Source: Dentipellis sp. KUC8613 (lineage: Eukaryota; Basidiomycota; Agaricomycetes; Russulales; Hericiaceae). From it: a stretch of DNA of 64,000 nucleotides. The notes beneath the pieces are model-generated. The model did no database searches, was not told the origin of the DNA, and saw only the letters and a list, made by a program, of their open reading frames with translations. The DNA lies in the NCBI GenBank assembly GCA_002286715.1, contig NSJX01000033.1, positions 268,897-332,896 on the forward strand. The letters are read 5' to 3'. This document shows positions 1 through 11,102 of the stretch, piece by piece. Made by a program: the position numbers and the translations under genes. How positions within the stretch are numbered: the first letter of the stretch is position 1; every line of letters starts with the position of its first letter.

Positions 1-466
1 GTCCCAATGCAGTCAGCGCACAGAACCCTTCCTATCCGACCCTTGGCTGAAGGCCTGGAGGCCTTGGACACCAGCCTGAACATGCTCTGCACCGAGTGTA
101 GTTTTCAAAGATAAATAGCCAGTAATTATCGAAGGAAGCAAGAGACAGCAGGCGGCGCACGGCGAGCAAGACGCTTTGGAATCGTCGTCAACGTCGCGCA
201 CAGTGACGAGGACGATGGCCAACGACGACGCCTGAATTCCGTTGCGTGTTTGAGCGCCGCCCGAAATGAGGGTGCAGCCAATGGGAGCGCCGCCGATTCG
301 CGCGTCGGCTCCAGCCGGGACGCAATTTCCGCGGGTGCACGTGACGGAGACACGCTGGGAGCGCCACGTCTTCGTGTGCCGTAGCCGCGTGTCCGTTTCG
401 AAAACTTGTAAGTCCTCCGCGCATGATCGCACTGAGCTGGTTTCTACAGTATTTGGGACCCGCATC
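1..466. other. left-edge region upstream of Ste24
   Basis: No gene can be supported here. A long open frame on the minus strand (13-468) overlaps the Ste24 start and shows no recognisable domain or splice structure. The stretch probably holds the Ste24 promoter and 5' UTR. Confidence 0.4.
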
Positions 467-2221
467 ATGGACTTTCTTCATGAAAACCTCGCTCGCCTGC
501 AGCACCGTCTTGCTTTTGTCGCTGTGGACCCGATAGACTGGAAGTTCTACGTCCAGGCGTTCGCGTGGGGAATCTGTCTCTTCGAGTCCTATCTGCTGTA
601 CGCACTCACCATCAAATTTCTATGGAAATGATGCACTAATGCTTCTCTGAAGGTTGCGCCAGTTCCCCTTGTACAATAAGACCGCACCACCCGCTGTTCT
701 TGCGGACCACTTCACGCCAGAGGTCTTCGAAAAGTCACAGAAGTATGGCAAACACAAAGCCAAGTTCTCGCTCGTATCTGGTTTGTACAGACAAGTCCTG
801 GATACCGTACAGATCCAGTCGGGATTGTACTACCCTTGGGCATGGAGAGTTGCTGGCGAGGCGCTTCAGAAATTCGGATACGGGCCTGAGTACCAGGTAT
901 TCCATTAGACCTCGCGGCTTCTCCATGGGCGTTTGCTCATTCCTGCATCTTTGCAGATCACACAATCTATCATCTTCGTCATGGTCTTGACTTTGACGTC
1001 CATGATCCCCACCCTTCCTCTCGGCTTGTATCAGACCTTTGTCCTCGAGGAACAGCACGGTTTCAACAAGACCACCCCGGCCCTGTATGTTGCCGACCTG
1101 CTGAAGGGTTGGGCTATCGGCTTCGTTCTCGGAGCTCCTCTTCTAGCTGCTTTCCTGTATATCTTCGAGTGGGCAGGCGATCGCTTCGTTCCCTGGCTTA
1201 TGGCCCTCCTGTGCGTACCGTCACATTCCGTGTGTATTAGACTCGGCTAACGAACGCTTTACACCATAGCCTTGCTTTCCAGATGGTCATGGTCATTATC
1301 TACCCCACCGTCATTCAGCCTCTCTTCAACAAGCTCTCTCCTCTCCGCGAGGGTGAACTTCGTTCGCGCATTGAGGCCCTTGCCAGCAAGCTACACTTCC
1401 CGCTCAAGCACCTCTACGAGATCGATGGCTCGAAGCGCAGCTCTCACAGTAACGCCTACTTCTTTGGTCTACCTTGGGTAAGTAAAATTCATCCCTTTCA
1501 TTCTATCATCTGACCTATAGCCGGTCATGCAGAGTAAGCACATTGTCATCTTCGATACCCTCATCAAGCAGTCGAAGCCTGAAGAAGTCGAGGCCGTCCT
1601 TGGTCAGTGCCGACTTTCTTTCACGTCCTCTCTGCTCTGACAAATATCCTATCAGCACACGAACTGGGTCACTGGTACTTCATGCATCCCACGAAGCTCC
1701 TCCTTGTCTCGCAGGTCCACATCTTCACCATCCTCGCTCTTTTCCCTGCTTTCCTCCACGCACCGCCTCTCCTCCGCTCCTTCGGCTTCCCCGAAGAAGT
1801 CGCCGCTAACCCGCCACCCATCATCGCCTTCCTCCTCTTCCAGGTACGCATTGTTCTTCCGCGGCCCGACTGGATTCACTCATCACTCATGTATTCGTCA
1901 ACTACGTAGATGGTCCTCACGCCGCTCGAAGCCATCGTCAGCATGGCGCTGAACGCCGTCTCGCGCAAATTCGAGTACGAGGCGGACCGCTTCGCAACGG
2001 AGCTGCAAGGGCGGCTCAAGGCCGACGACATGAGCGACATGGGCGCGCGTCTCGGGCGCGCGCTCATCACGCTGCACGTGGAGAACCTCTCGACGGTTTG
2101 GGTCGACTGGCTGTACTCGGCGTACCACCATTCGCATCCCACGCTCACGGAGCGCCTGAAGGCGCTTGAAGGGTACCAGGGCGAGACGCTCAGCGTCAGC
2201 GAGGCGAAGAAGGAGCTGTGA
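467..2221 (+). CDS. STE24: CAAX prenyl protease Ste24 (M48 zinc metallopeptidase)
   Basis: Seven exons join in frame: 467-597, 653-896, 957-1210, 1270-1477, 1533-1602, 1656-1843 and 1910-2221, giving about 468 aa, the normal length for the family. The product is an ER and inner-nuclear-membrane protease that removes the C-terminal tripeptide of prenylated CAAX proteins and also trims the N-terminus of a-factor-type pheromones. The zinc motif HELGH is split by intron 5 (the Ala codon before it spans 1602/1656). The conserved block SKRSSHSNAYF lies just upstream, and the third zinc ligand is in the EYEAD segment of the last exon. Several hydrophobic helices fit a multi-pass enzyme. The ATG at 467 is the first in frame and starts a family-like N-terminus ending in FESYL at the first splice. 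All introns are GT-AG and 53-66 nt. Identification is firm. Confidence 0.95.
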
Positions 2222-2918
2222 GTCCGTGGGGAGGTAGGTGGGGGGTAGGAGGTGATGTGTTGTCTGTCTTGTCGTGCGTCGCGCATCGTGCAGTCCTAGT
2301 AATACTTATTTATTAGCTTTGGACATTGAATCCTGTAATCGTCTTGCTGAAGTTTTTCCGCGCTGAGCAGGCTCAATATATGTCTCGAAACCAAGCATCC
2401 CTTTGAACACATTGTACGCCAGCCTTGCATTGCAGCAAGGCCGGCATTTCCCGATAGAAGCACACCACTCCGAATTGTCCCTTTCGCACACACACTGCAG
2501 CTGGCACGACAGGTTCTTGGAATGTATGAGCTTGACGGTCTTTTGATTTCATTAGCAGGTCGATTGTCGCAGGTGCCGCAACGCGGAAATGACAATGCTC
2601 TCGCATCGTACGCCCTCTTTGTTTGATTGGACTTTTTCGTTTGACATATTCGAAGCCCAGGTTCTGCCTTTGTCCATAGTCCTTGGAGCGTTAGCATCAC
2701 ATCTCTTCGCATGCCACCGGCGAGGAGCTGAGCTCCTTTAAATATGCCCCCCTTATGGACACGATTCTTGTCTGCTCACTTCTCTTCCCGCTCTCGACGT
2801 CCAACCAGGTTGTCCACTTTCATACGCGAGCCCGTCACATCCATCGCAAGGCGTGGAAGGTCATGGCTTCCGAGAATCTTGCTAAACCAAAGTGCGCGAT
2901 CCTTCATAGTCTTTCAAT
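2222..2918. other. intergenic, Ste24 3' end to first F-box gene
   Basis: This holds the Ste24 3' flank and the promoter of the next gene. A TATA-like TTTAAATA lies at 2737-2744. An ATG at 2863 opens a short frame that matches the N-terminus of the tandem paralog but is out of frame with the gene at 2919 (see findings). A Cys-rich minus-strand frame at 2306-2500 was considered but not called. Confidence 0.5.
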
Positions 2919-4913
2919 ATGTTCTCTGACAAGAGACGTAGGAGGCGCTCATGGGACTCATTCAGCACCTCTCGGCTATCGTTTCTAGATGATGTAACAT
3001 TGCATGTCGGGAACGCAGCTGCTCTGCGCGTTGCTCGTACCAAACTAGACCGCGAGCTGACAAGCGCAGAGGAGATGGTCCTTCGCATTCGGGCACGCCG
3101 GAACGCGCTCTCCACCATCAACTGTCTTCCAGCCGAGGTGCTCGCTGTCATATTTGGCTTCCTCGCGGCGGACGAGCCCCCCTTATCACTTGAACGTTGT
3201 AAACGACCCGTGACTTCTCCTTACGCGAGAAGAGGACACATGACTCAACAGAGTGCAGGATCTGCAGAGAGCAGAGTATCAGTCGCGCCTACTAGGATGA
3301 CTCGGAAGTGCCGCGTGCTGGGATGGATGAGGGTCACGCACGTATGCCACCTCTGGAGGACCGTTGCACTTGCTTATCCGAATCTGTGGGGCATCGACAT
3401 CTGTTCGCCCCCCTCCTGGACGAAAGAGAGGCTACGTCGTTCCAAGAGCACGCCTATTGATGTCATTGTAAGGAAAATCGGCCAGCCGGGCGTGAGCAAG
3501 GACATCCTTTTCCTTCTTCTGGCCCACTTGAATCGCACGCGCACATTGCACTTGGGTAGCGAAGAGATGCTTGGTAGCGATACTAGCAGGCACGTCCTCC
3601 CATGCCTGTCCGCCGCTTTGCCCATCCTGGAATCCCTGTCGTGCGCCGTCGGGCCGAGAGGAATCATGGAGAGCCCTCAAGACTTCACACTTCCTCAAGA
3701 CTTTCTTGCCCCTCGACTCCAAACCCTCCGGCTGCGGAACGTCTCTCTCTGGTGGAGCTGCCCGTTGCCCGAAAGTATCACGGAATTGAGCCTATGCGTG
3801 GATCTATCGAGCACCCGCCCCTCCCTAGGCTACGATCGCCCTGGGCTTCTCGCTCTCCTGTCTAGGCTTCCCCATTTGCGGATCCTGGGGCTCAAGAATA
3901 CGATACCCCCAGGCCCGTCGTCCTCGGGCTCATCTGTTGAAGAGTTTGTCGACTCTGTGCCACTTCGCCACCTCACGCAGCTCGAGGTTGGCGCAAGCGA
4001 TGCTGACTGTGCGTGGTTCTTGCAGCAAGTGTCGTTCCCAGCTTCTGTCCGATTGTCCATAAGCATTTCGGATACCTCTTCACTCTCAAACTTTGGGCAA
4101 ATAGGTCGATCTTTGTTCGGTATGGTGCCAACACAATTTCTATCTTGTTCCTGGCTTCGTCTTCTTTTCATCGAGGGTTGGAAGGCGCCTGAAGAGACAG
4201 ATCTTCAAAACCCGCAGTACAAGTTTTCTGACCAAACGGCGTCGTGGAGTGTGACGATCGATAAATTGGGAGGGTTTGACCTCATGGACGTGATAGTTGA
4301 TGGGCTCTTTGGCGGCGTTGAACATCCTGACATTAAGGCTTTGCAGATCTTAGGAAATCTCCAATCACCTCAATGGTGGCGGCTGTCCGCTTCGCTGTGC
4401 GCTCTGGAATACGTCTCGCTGTGCCACTTGGGATTCAGCCAGTTCTTTCAATGCTTAACAGCCCCACGAGGTCAGCATCCCAGTGGCCCGGCTTTCCTCC
4501 CTCATTTGCGCCGCATTCGCTTCTTTGACACCGTGTTCCGGGCCACTCCACGGTCATCTGGATATTCTGAAATGAGGGATCTGATTCGTGCGCTGAGGAA
4601 GAGGATACTTGCATCTATGCCTATTCAAGAACTCATATTTCGGACACAAGATCATATTCCTGGGCTTATTTTGGAGATCCGCGCAGTGGTGCCAAAGGTT
4701 TCTTTCTACGAAGTCAAGCCTCTCCCCAACGAAACTCCCCCGCCTCGCACCGCCTTCGGTGGTAGGGTGTCAATTGATTGGTTTGAACAAGAAGGCGTAT
4801 CTCCCGGAAACGTAACTGCCGAGCAGACTGCCTTCTCGAATCTAGGGCCTCCTGATGCATTCAACAATATGGCACTACTTATGCAGGAGGTTAACACACC
4901 CAATAATTTCTAG
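2919..4913 (+). CDS. F-box/LRR-like protein, copy 1
   Basis: A single exon of 664 codons. Around residues 60-85 there is an F-box-like core (INCLPAEVLAVIFGFLA), followed by the basidiomycete extension RVTHVCHLWR and LWGIDI. The rest is Leu-rich and LRR-like, with recurring LxxLRLRNV units. F-box proteins bind Skp1 and bring substrates to SCF ubiquitin ligases; no substrate can be inferred. The gene is a tandem paralog of 5697-7511 (same strand, same domain order). The paralog's first residues (MASE, then P-K/R-C-A) are found here at 2863 but in another frame, so the ATG at 2919 looks like a replacement start after an indel. The alternatives are a sequencing error or a recent frameshift in an otherwise intact gene. 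Confidence 0.8.
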   Translation: MFSDKRRRRRSWDSFSTSRLSFLDDVTLHVGNAAALRVARTKLDRELTSAEEMVLRIRARRNALSTINCLPAEVLAVIFGFLAADEPPLSLERCKRPVTSPYARRGHMTQQSAGSAESRVSVAPTRMTRKCRVLGWMRVTHVCHLWRTVALAYPNLWGIDICSPPSWTKERLRRSKSTPIDVIVRKIGQPGVSKDILFLLLAHLNRTRTLHLGSEEMLGSDTSRHVLPCLSAALPILESLSCAVGPRGIMESPQDFTLPQDFLAPRLQTLRLRNVSLWWSCPLPESITELSLCVDLSSTRPSLGYDRPGLLALLSRLPHLRILGLKNTIPPGPSSSGSSVEEFVDSVPLRHLTQLEVGASDADCAWFLQQVSFPASVRLSISISDTSSLSNFGQIGRSLFGMVPTQFLSCSWLRLLFIEGWKAPEETDLQNPQYKFSDQTASWSVTIDKLGGFDLMDVIVDGLFGGVEHPDIKALQILGNLQSPQWWRLSASLCALEYVSLCHLGFSQFFQCLTAPRGQHPSGPAFLPHLRRIRFFDTVFRATPRSSGYSEMRDLIRALRKRILASMPIQELIFRTQDHIPGLILEIRAVVPKVSFYEVKPLPNETPPPRTAFGGRVSIDWFEQEGVSPGNVTAEQTAFSNLGPPDAFNNMALLMQEVNTPNNF

Positions 4914-5550
4914 CATTGATACCCCGGCTCCTATAATACTCCCCAGCCCCCGTTCATGGCTACTAAGACTCTTGTGCCGAAGCCGGCATTGGCAAGGGGT
5001 CCAGAGATCTAGTCGAAGTCGAAGAGTCCCGTAGCCATGGAGAGGTTTGGGTATCGTGATTTCCGTTGCAACCATGTATACGTACTTTGCACATCTATTG
5101 TGCGCATTAAATAGTAGGGCTTGTAATGTTCGTTCGCAATGACGATTAATTGTTTATACGTGTGCTGCGCGATTCCAAGTTGTTGTTGGACTTATTGTTC
5201 TGCGACGCCGGGGCCCATATCATATTTGCCCGGCATTTTCCGAGCACTTCGGATGACGGTGTTAGTACTGTATGGTCGTACTTCGACGTCGCAGTGCAAG
5301 AGGTGGCGTGGACTCGAATCCCTCCCAGGTAGTCCCTCACCACCATCCCCTTAACGACGGAAGTCGATACCTCGTTAGGCTGCAACGGTTGCGTGAAGCA
5401 ACGAACCACGTTGTGAACGCAACGAGGGAGATAGCATTGTCAACGGGCCAACCCAGACGACCGTCGGGTACGTGTGGTTGGTGTTGTTGTGTTTCGCGGA
5501 TTTGGCTGTGCGTGCTTTTGCTTTGTTTGGTGCTTTACTGTCTCTCAAGC

Positions 5551-5557
5551 TTAAATA
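5551..5557 (+). promoter_or_regulatory. TATA-like box of F-box copy 2
   Basis: TTAAATA lies about 140 nt upstream of the ATG at 5697. No ATG occurs between roughly 25 nt downstream of the box and 5697, which supports that start over upstream in-frame ATGs. Confidence 0.4.
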
Positions 5558-5696
5558 CCGTGCGTCTTGCGCACTGCGGCCGAACTCTCTTGTCTTCCTG
5601 TTTCGAGACCGGAGCTCCCCCATTCCTTTCCTTCCATCTCATCTTGAAGTCATCCCCCCGGCCAGCAAGCCCATTCACCGACGAAACTCAGTGAGT

Positions 5697-7511
5697 ATGG
5701 CGTCCGAGCCGATCGACAATCCGAGGTGTGCTTCCCATTCATTTCCTTCTTCACGCCGTCTGACGAAGTTCAGCCCCGATGCCTTGCAGGCTCTTTATAC
5801 CTCCTGGCGCTCTTTAATTGATCAGACATATCTGCACGTCAGCAACGCATCCGTGCTGGCCACAACGGGTGCCAGTTACGACCAAGAACTAGAAAGCGCT
5901 CTCGCGGTCGCCAGCCTGAGTACCATGCGGGCCGGCCGCAACGACCGTGTCACCATCAATTGCCTTTCTCCCGAACTTATTGCCCATATTTTTGGCTTCT
6001 TGTCGTTTGACGAGATTCCTGGCCCCATTCAGGGTGCATGTTCCCTCGGAAAGTCGTACTCTCCGGGTTCGAGACATACCCGCTATAGCCTGGGATGGAT
6101 CAAGGTATCGCACGTATGCCAGCTGTGGCGGGCCGTCGCGCTTGCCCACTCCACCCTGTGGGGCGTTGATATTGGCTCTCTGCCTGGGTGGACAGAGGAG
6201 CGACTGCGGCGTTCTCAGAGTGCTCCTATCGATGTTGTCATAAGAAGCACCGACGAGAATTGCATCAAGAAGGAAATGGTCTCCTGCCTTCTCTCCCAAT
6301 TGCATCGTACGCGCAAGCTCGATGTGAGCTGCCTTGCGGATGTGAATATGGGGTGTGGCACTGGCGAGCATATACTATCATTTTTATCTGCGAGAGCGCC
6401 CTTGCTGGAGTCCTTCTCACTGACCTTTGGGCTACGCAACACCATGGCACAATCTGACAATCTCGGTCTTCCTGAAGACTTCCTCACGACGAACACACCC
6501 CGCCTGCGAAGCCTCCGGCTCCGGAACGTGCCCTTGCCGTGGAACTGCTTATTGCCTCGCAGTCTCACGGAACTCTGCCTGTGCTTGGACTTGCCCTCCA
6601 GTCGGTGGTATATCCTCTCTCCCCTGGGTTACTGTCGCTCCGGTCTTCTTTCAATCTTGTCCCAGCTCCCTCAGCTGCAAGTACTGCAGCTCACACACTC
6701 GATTCCCAAGCCGTCCTCAAAGTCACCGGCCAAGGAACCTACACAGCCTATATTACTTCCCAACCTTCGGCGGCTCAAGATCGAGGCTGTCGCATTCGAC
6801 TGCGCATGGTTTCTTGAGCATGTGGCACTCTCCGCCTCTGCGCAGGTGATTATCGAGATGCCCTATGTTTATTCACACTCGCACCTCGAGCAGATAGGCC
6901 GGTCTCTTCTCGGAATTGCGCCGATAGAGTCTATATCTCTCTCTACCGAACTTCCTGTCTGCGTCAAGGGTTGGAAGAAACCGGAGGAGAGTACAACTCA
7001 GGGAGCACGGTATGATTTCGCGGAGAACTCAACAGTGTTTCAGTTAATCTTCTGCAGTATGGGTCCGCTGCACACAATGAAAGCGATATTGCATGGGCTC
7101 TTCGGTCGCAGACAAATCCCGAGCATCAAGGCTTTGCGGGTCGAGGGCATTTTTGATCCATCATATTGGCCGCAGCTCTCTGCCTTGTTATGCGCTGTGG
7201 ACTACATTTCGATCGATAGCTCCCCATTGCGGTTGTTCATGAAATGCCTCGCGGGCCTCGACTGGTATGGAAATTTTCAGGTCGACCTTCTAATTTTCCC
7301 TCAACTGCACATTGTCCATTTCATCGACGCTATGTTGTCGGCGGATTCCGCGTTGTTGCTCCTACAAGCACTGGACCAAAGGAGAAAACGATCGATGCCT
7401 ATTCAAGAACTCGAATTCCGGACTCACGAGAGCATCTCCAGATTCGCTTCGCTTATTCGCGAGGCAGTGCCCCGAGTCTCTTTCTACGACGTCAATCCCT
7501 CACCAGCGTAG
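5697..7511 (+). CDS. F-box/LRR-like protein, copy 2
   Basis: A single exon of 604 aa from the ATG at 5697. The frame is open further upstream to 5472, but a TATA-like box at 5551 makes 5697 the first ATG of the transcript. The F-box-like core is at about residues 83-105 (INCLSPELIAHIFGFLSF), followed by WIKVSHVCQLWR and LWGVDI. The remainder is a Leu-rich repeat-like body ending near RVSFYDV. It aligns along its length with copy 1 (shared blocks RLRRS, PIDV, PIQELEFRT and VPRVSFYDV), so the two are a tandem duplication. The likely role is an SCF substrate adaptor (family knowledge); the target is unknown. This copy keeps the N-terminus in frame and is the better model for the ancestral protein. 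Confidence 0.85.
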   Translation: MASEPIDNPRCASHSFPSSRRLTKFSPDALQALYTSWRSLIDQTYLHVSNASVLATTGASYDQELESALAVASLSTMRAGRNDRVTINCLSPELIAHIFGFLSFDEIPGPIQGACSLGKSYSPGSRHTRYSLGWIKVSHVCQLWRAVALAHSTLWGVDIGSLPGWTEERLRRSQSAPIDVVIRSTDENCIKKEMVSCLLSQLHRTRKLDVSCLADVNMGCGTGEHILSFLSARAPLLESFSLTFGLRNTMAQSDNLGLPEDFLTTNTPRLRSLRLRNVPLPWNCLLPRSLTELCLCLDLPSSRWYILSPLGYCRSGLLSILSQLPQLQVLQLTHSIPKPSSKSPAKEPTQPILLPNLRRLKIEAVAFDCAWFLEHVALSASAQVIIEMPYVYSHSHLEQIGRSLLGIAPIESISLSTELPVCVKGWKKPEESTTQGARYDFAENSTVFQLIFCSMGPLHTMKAILHGLFGRRQIPSIKALRVEGIFDPSYWPQLSALLCAVDYISIDSSPLRLFMKCLAGLDWYGNFQVDLLIFPQLHIVHFIDAMLSADSALLLLQALDQRRKRSMPIQELEFRTHESISRFASLIREAVPRVSFYDVNPSPA

Positions 7512-7857
7512 TAGCTTGCATTTTCCTTTTTTCCTGTCCCCTGTGACGAAGCAGCACAATTGCTCGAGTACTTTGTCTGGATATCTCTCCCTCCCGGCCT
7601 CCCCCCAACTCGAAAGCCTCAGCTTTGTCATCGATGGCTCACTCATATGAATGTCTTTCGGAAGACGACGCGGACGCTTTTAAACTTTTTCATCACCAGG
7701 GACCTTGTAACCCTCATTGATACATGGTCCGTGACTGTATCGCATATCATTTTCGTACCCCGTCATAAGTGTCATCTCGTGTACAGTACGTTTACCATAT
7801 GAAACAAACGTTGAGTAGTCATTGCTTTGCAAGTCAGTCGTTCATGGTATCTGGAAG

Positions 7858-9299
7858 CTATACAGCGCCGTCAAGGAGCCACTGTACACTCTTCTTGTAA
7901 TCGTCTACCCACCGCCTCGCAAGCGTGATATTCGGGGAGATCATCTCAAACCAGTGAGGTACACCGGGGTACCTACAACGATATACGCTCCTCAGTTAGG
8001 TCGAACATTTTCGGCTAGAGTGATGAGATACATACACGAATAGCTGCGTCTTCACGCCGGCGGCTCTCAGCTCCCTTTCGTAGACAAGCCCATCGTCTCG
8101 GAGAATATCCATCCCGCACACTTGCAGCGCGGCGGGCGGAAGATTTGAATGCTCCGAGTGCAGAAGCGGCCACGCATTCGGATCGTCCTTAACGGGTTTA
8201 TATACCACTTTGAATTGTAAGTATGACCATCTGTCCAAGAACGAGTCAATCCGACACGACTCACTTCCAATAAGGTTCAAATCCTTCAGACCGAGGAATT
8301 CGCTGTCCTTGAACTCTTCACGGCAAGCTGAAACCTCTGCTTTGTACCTATGACCGATGACACGAGCTTGAGCTTGAGAAGGACAGAATTATTGGTGCGG
8401 AAAGCTGCTTACTTCTCCGGGACGTTGTAATGGCTGAGCAAGGCCGGGATCTGGATAATTTGCCCCGTCAAGGGCCGGTCTTTGAAGAAAGGATCGTCCC
8501 TGGCCCAACGGGCAATCACAGCGGCGGCATTGCCACCTGCTGAGAGACCGCTAACGATGAACCCCTTCTTCAGATCAGCGCCGAGAAGAGTGGTATTGTC
8601 AGCGGCCTACGATATCCCCCCTTTCAGCAATGGAACCTGAATAAATTTGGACCGACTGACCCATTTGACAGCAGCATAGCAATCCTTGTTTGGGGTTGGA
8701 TACGGGTGCTCGGGTGCTAATCTGTGCGTTCGCGCACAATGAGACGACCAACATTTTGCCAGCACCGTCGATGGACTCTCACCTGTACGACACATTGACG
8801 ACTGAGACTCGGTGCGACACGGAGACGTATTTCAGGAGAACGTCGTCAGACTCGATGGATCCATAGATCCACCCTGCAAGGGAAATATAAGGTCTTCAGA
8901 GGATCGGGAACGTGGCATGGCCTGCTTACCTCCACCATGGAAATGAACGAGGACAGGGAATGTGCCCTCCGCGCCATCCTTCGAGACAGGAATGATGCAC
9001 CTGACGGTAATGAACCCGTTCTCCACGGGTACGGTATGATGTTCGACACGATATTCTGAGTCTACAATGTCAATGAAATCAGCAATTCGTCGACTCAGAG
9101 AGAAGTTGTGCAAACCAGACGGAAGCATGGTCTTCCTGTGTTCATTGGCTACCCGAACCGCTTCTTCATGCAGTTCCCTCACTGCGACGATATCTGGCGT
9201 AGACTCTTGACCGGTAGGCTTGTTGTTCAGTGCCTTTGCGCGCCATTCGAGAAACTCTGAGTCGGGGATGGAGAGACGAGCACGAGCGTCGTCGACCAT
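7858..9299 (-). CDS. alpha/beta hydrolase, hormone-sensitive-lipase type (esterase/lipase)
   Basis: Seven exons on the minus strand, in transcript order: 9299-8930, 8873-8783, 8721-8661, 8606-8413, 8347-8265, 8207-8036 and 7972-7858, giving 361 aa. The oxyanion-hole motif HFHGGG ends exon 1, followed by YRLAPE and the nucleophile elbow GLSAGG (the usual GDSAGG has Leu for Asp). The catalytic Asp lies probably in the DILRDDG segment and the His in GVPHWFE near the C-terminus. It should hydrolyse short or medium acyl esters; the substrate is unknown. There is no clear signal peptide, so it is probably intracellular. It converges on the F-box gene and sits next to SDR copy A; a shared catabolic role is only an inference. 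All introns are GT-AG, 47-65 nt. Confidence 0.9.
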
Positions 9300-9807
9300 G
9301 GCGGCTAGTGACCGGCAGCAACGTCAGTATTTACATATTAATATCGTCACAACGCATGGACCCGTGAACACTACTTACATATCCTCGTGTGTAGTGAGTA
9401 ATATCAGCGCTTGAAGATGATAAAGACTACAGCGACTTCAAGAGCGACGGGTTGCGCCTGCGTTTCCTCTGCAGAGTCGCATACTTATCACGGATTTAGC
9501 ACCCCGGCATAATATCGACCCCGGGCATGTTTGCGCTGCGGAAATCATGACGAGCTCAGCTGAGGAGTGTGCCCACTGGCACTCAATCATATCAACGCCC
9601 ACTTGATGCCCACTGCCTAATGTCGGGCTCATGTTCGGCAAACACCGAGCATACCAGCAACTAGGTGAGAAAGCGAGATCCTCCGAGGAAGAGATCTAAA
9701 GCAGTATACAGATTCGCAACCTTTACAGCATGTCTATACTATCGTACATTGCGAGGGTCACCGTGTAAAGACGCCCCGCCGCTATGTGACCCATAAGGCG
9801 AAAAAAT

Positions 9808-10999
9808 CTACGTGCCCTTGGGGAAGTCGGTCGAGGCGAAGACATCACCCCACTCCTCGATGCGGTTCGTCGTCTCCGCGCAGAAGTCCTTGACCGTTTT
9901 CAGGGTGTCCGAGCCGAAATGGATCGTGTGCGGCACCTTCCTGCCCGCTGCGACGCCCTCGCCGCGGATGAGGTCGACCATGATCTTGATGCCCTTGACG
10001 GGGTCACCGGGCTGCTTGCCGTCGTAGGCTGGATGCCATCGCATCAGATATCAACGCGTCGTGAAACATTGAATAGTCGCTTACCCGCAAGAGCGGCAGC
10101 CGCGGCACCGCAGGCCTCGTCGTAGTCCTTGATGCGCGTGGTGCTCTCGGTGCGCTGGCTGGGTGCAAGGAAGGTCGTACGGAAGTAGCCGAACTCGAAG
10201 TTCATGCTGCGAAGGCCGAGGGGGCCGAGCTCATTGTCCAGAGCCATGGAGAGAGCTGTGAATCCAAAGTCAGGATGGCATGTCTTCATGGGATGATCTC
10301 GATCGACGTACAGCGGACGGCAGTCTTCGTAGCGCAGTACAACCCAGCGCTCGCAATTCCCCTGACAAGATGTTAGTTTGCGCTGATTCGTTGAAGTGAC
10401 GTGGAAGTACGCACTCCCATCCAGCGATGGAGCCGATCCAGACGATTGTGCCAGTCTTGCGCGGACGCATGTAAGGGAGGAAGGCGCGGGCGATGTTGAG
10501 GGCACCGAAGATGTTTGTGCTGGAAAGAACAATCAATACTACGAAATCGTAAAAGGCAAAAAGGTAAGTACTTGAACTGGTCGTAAGTCTCCTGGGGCCT
10601 GTCGACGATGTCAGACTCGGATAATATGAGAAAGCTAAATTGTACTCACGTAGTCTCCTCGAGCGCGCCTCCCGCAAGGTAACCGGCGTTGTTGACGAGG
10701 ACGTCGATGCGGCCGTGAATGGCGACCGCCTTCTTGGCGGTCTCGTGGAGCGTCTCGAGAGGCGCGGTGACGTCGAGCTCGATGACATCGGCACCCTGCG
10801 CTTTCAGCTCATCCAGCTTCGAGACAGAGCGGCCGCGGGCAGTCGCAATGACCTTGTCGCCGCGCTTGAGGGCCTCAAGAGTCATAAGGCGACCGAGACC
10901 GGCACTGTTGAAGACTGATTGAGTATTGCGAAAATGACGATAGAGGCCGGCAGTGACTCACGAGGTACCGGTGATGAGCCAGACAAGTTGACCGGACAT
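9808..10999 (-). CDS. short-chain dehydrogenase/reductase, copy A
   Basis: Seven exons: 10999-10962, 10904-10650, 10598-10572, 10519-10415, 10361-10312, 10255-10085 and 10028-9808, giving 288 aa. This is a classical SDR. The dinucleotide motif TGTSAGLG is at residues 10-17, NNAG at 84-87, and the catalytic Ser137, Tyr150 and Lys154 (YCATK) are all present. Arg residues after the second beta strand (ATARGRS) suggest NADPH preference (inference). It is an oxidoreductase on an alcohol or carbonyl; the substrate is unknown. Copies B, C and D have the same length, and every exon has the same size. The gene is divergent from copy B across a 2.2-kb gap. There is no signal peptide, so a cytosolic location is likely. 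Confidence 0.93.
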
Positions 11000-11093
11000 T
11001 GTTTTAGTAGATGAAAACGGAGGGGTTGGTGAGGTTGGAGTACTGTGAGTGAGTAGTGGGGATGATGCTGTCTGGAGGGCGTCGGCAGTCAGT

Positions 11094-11102
11094 ATTTATA
11101 TG
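11094..11102 (-). promoter_or_regulatory. TATA box of SDR copy A
   Basis: Read on the minus strand, ATATAAATA lies about 95 nt upstream of the copy A ATG. Confidence 0.5.

Noticed and set aside
13..468. 151-codon minus-strand frame at the left edge
   Set aside because: No recognisable domain or splicing, and it overlaps the Ste24 start; probably a chance frame.
2296..2712. Cys-rich minus-strand frames between Ste24 and the first F-box gene
   Set aside because: Two overlapping frames are equally open, no family was recognised, and the position is a promoter region.
5270..5345. tRNA-like TCGAATCC sequence
   Set aside because: No acceptor, D or anticodon arms can be paired on either strand.
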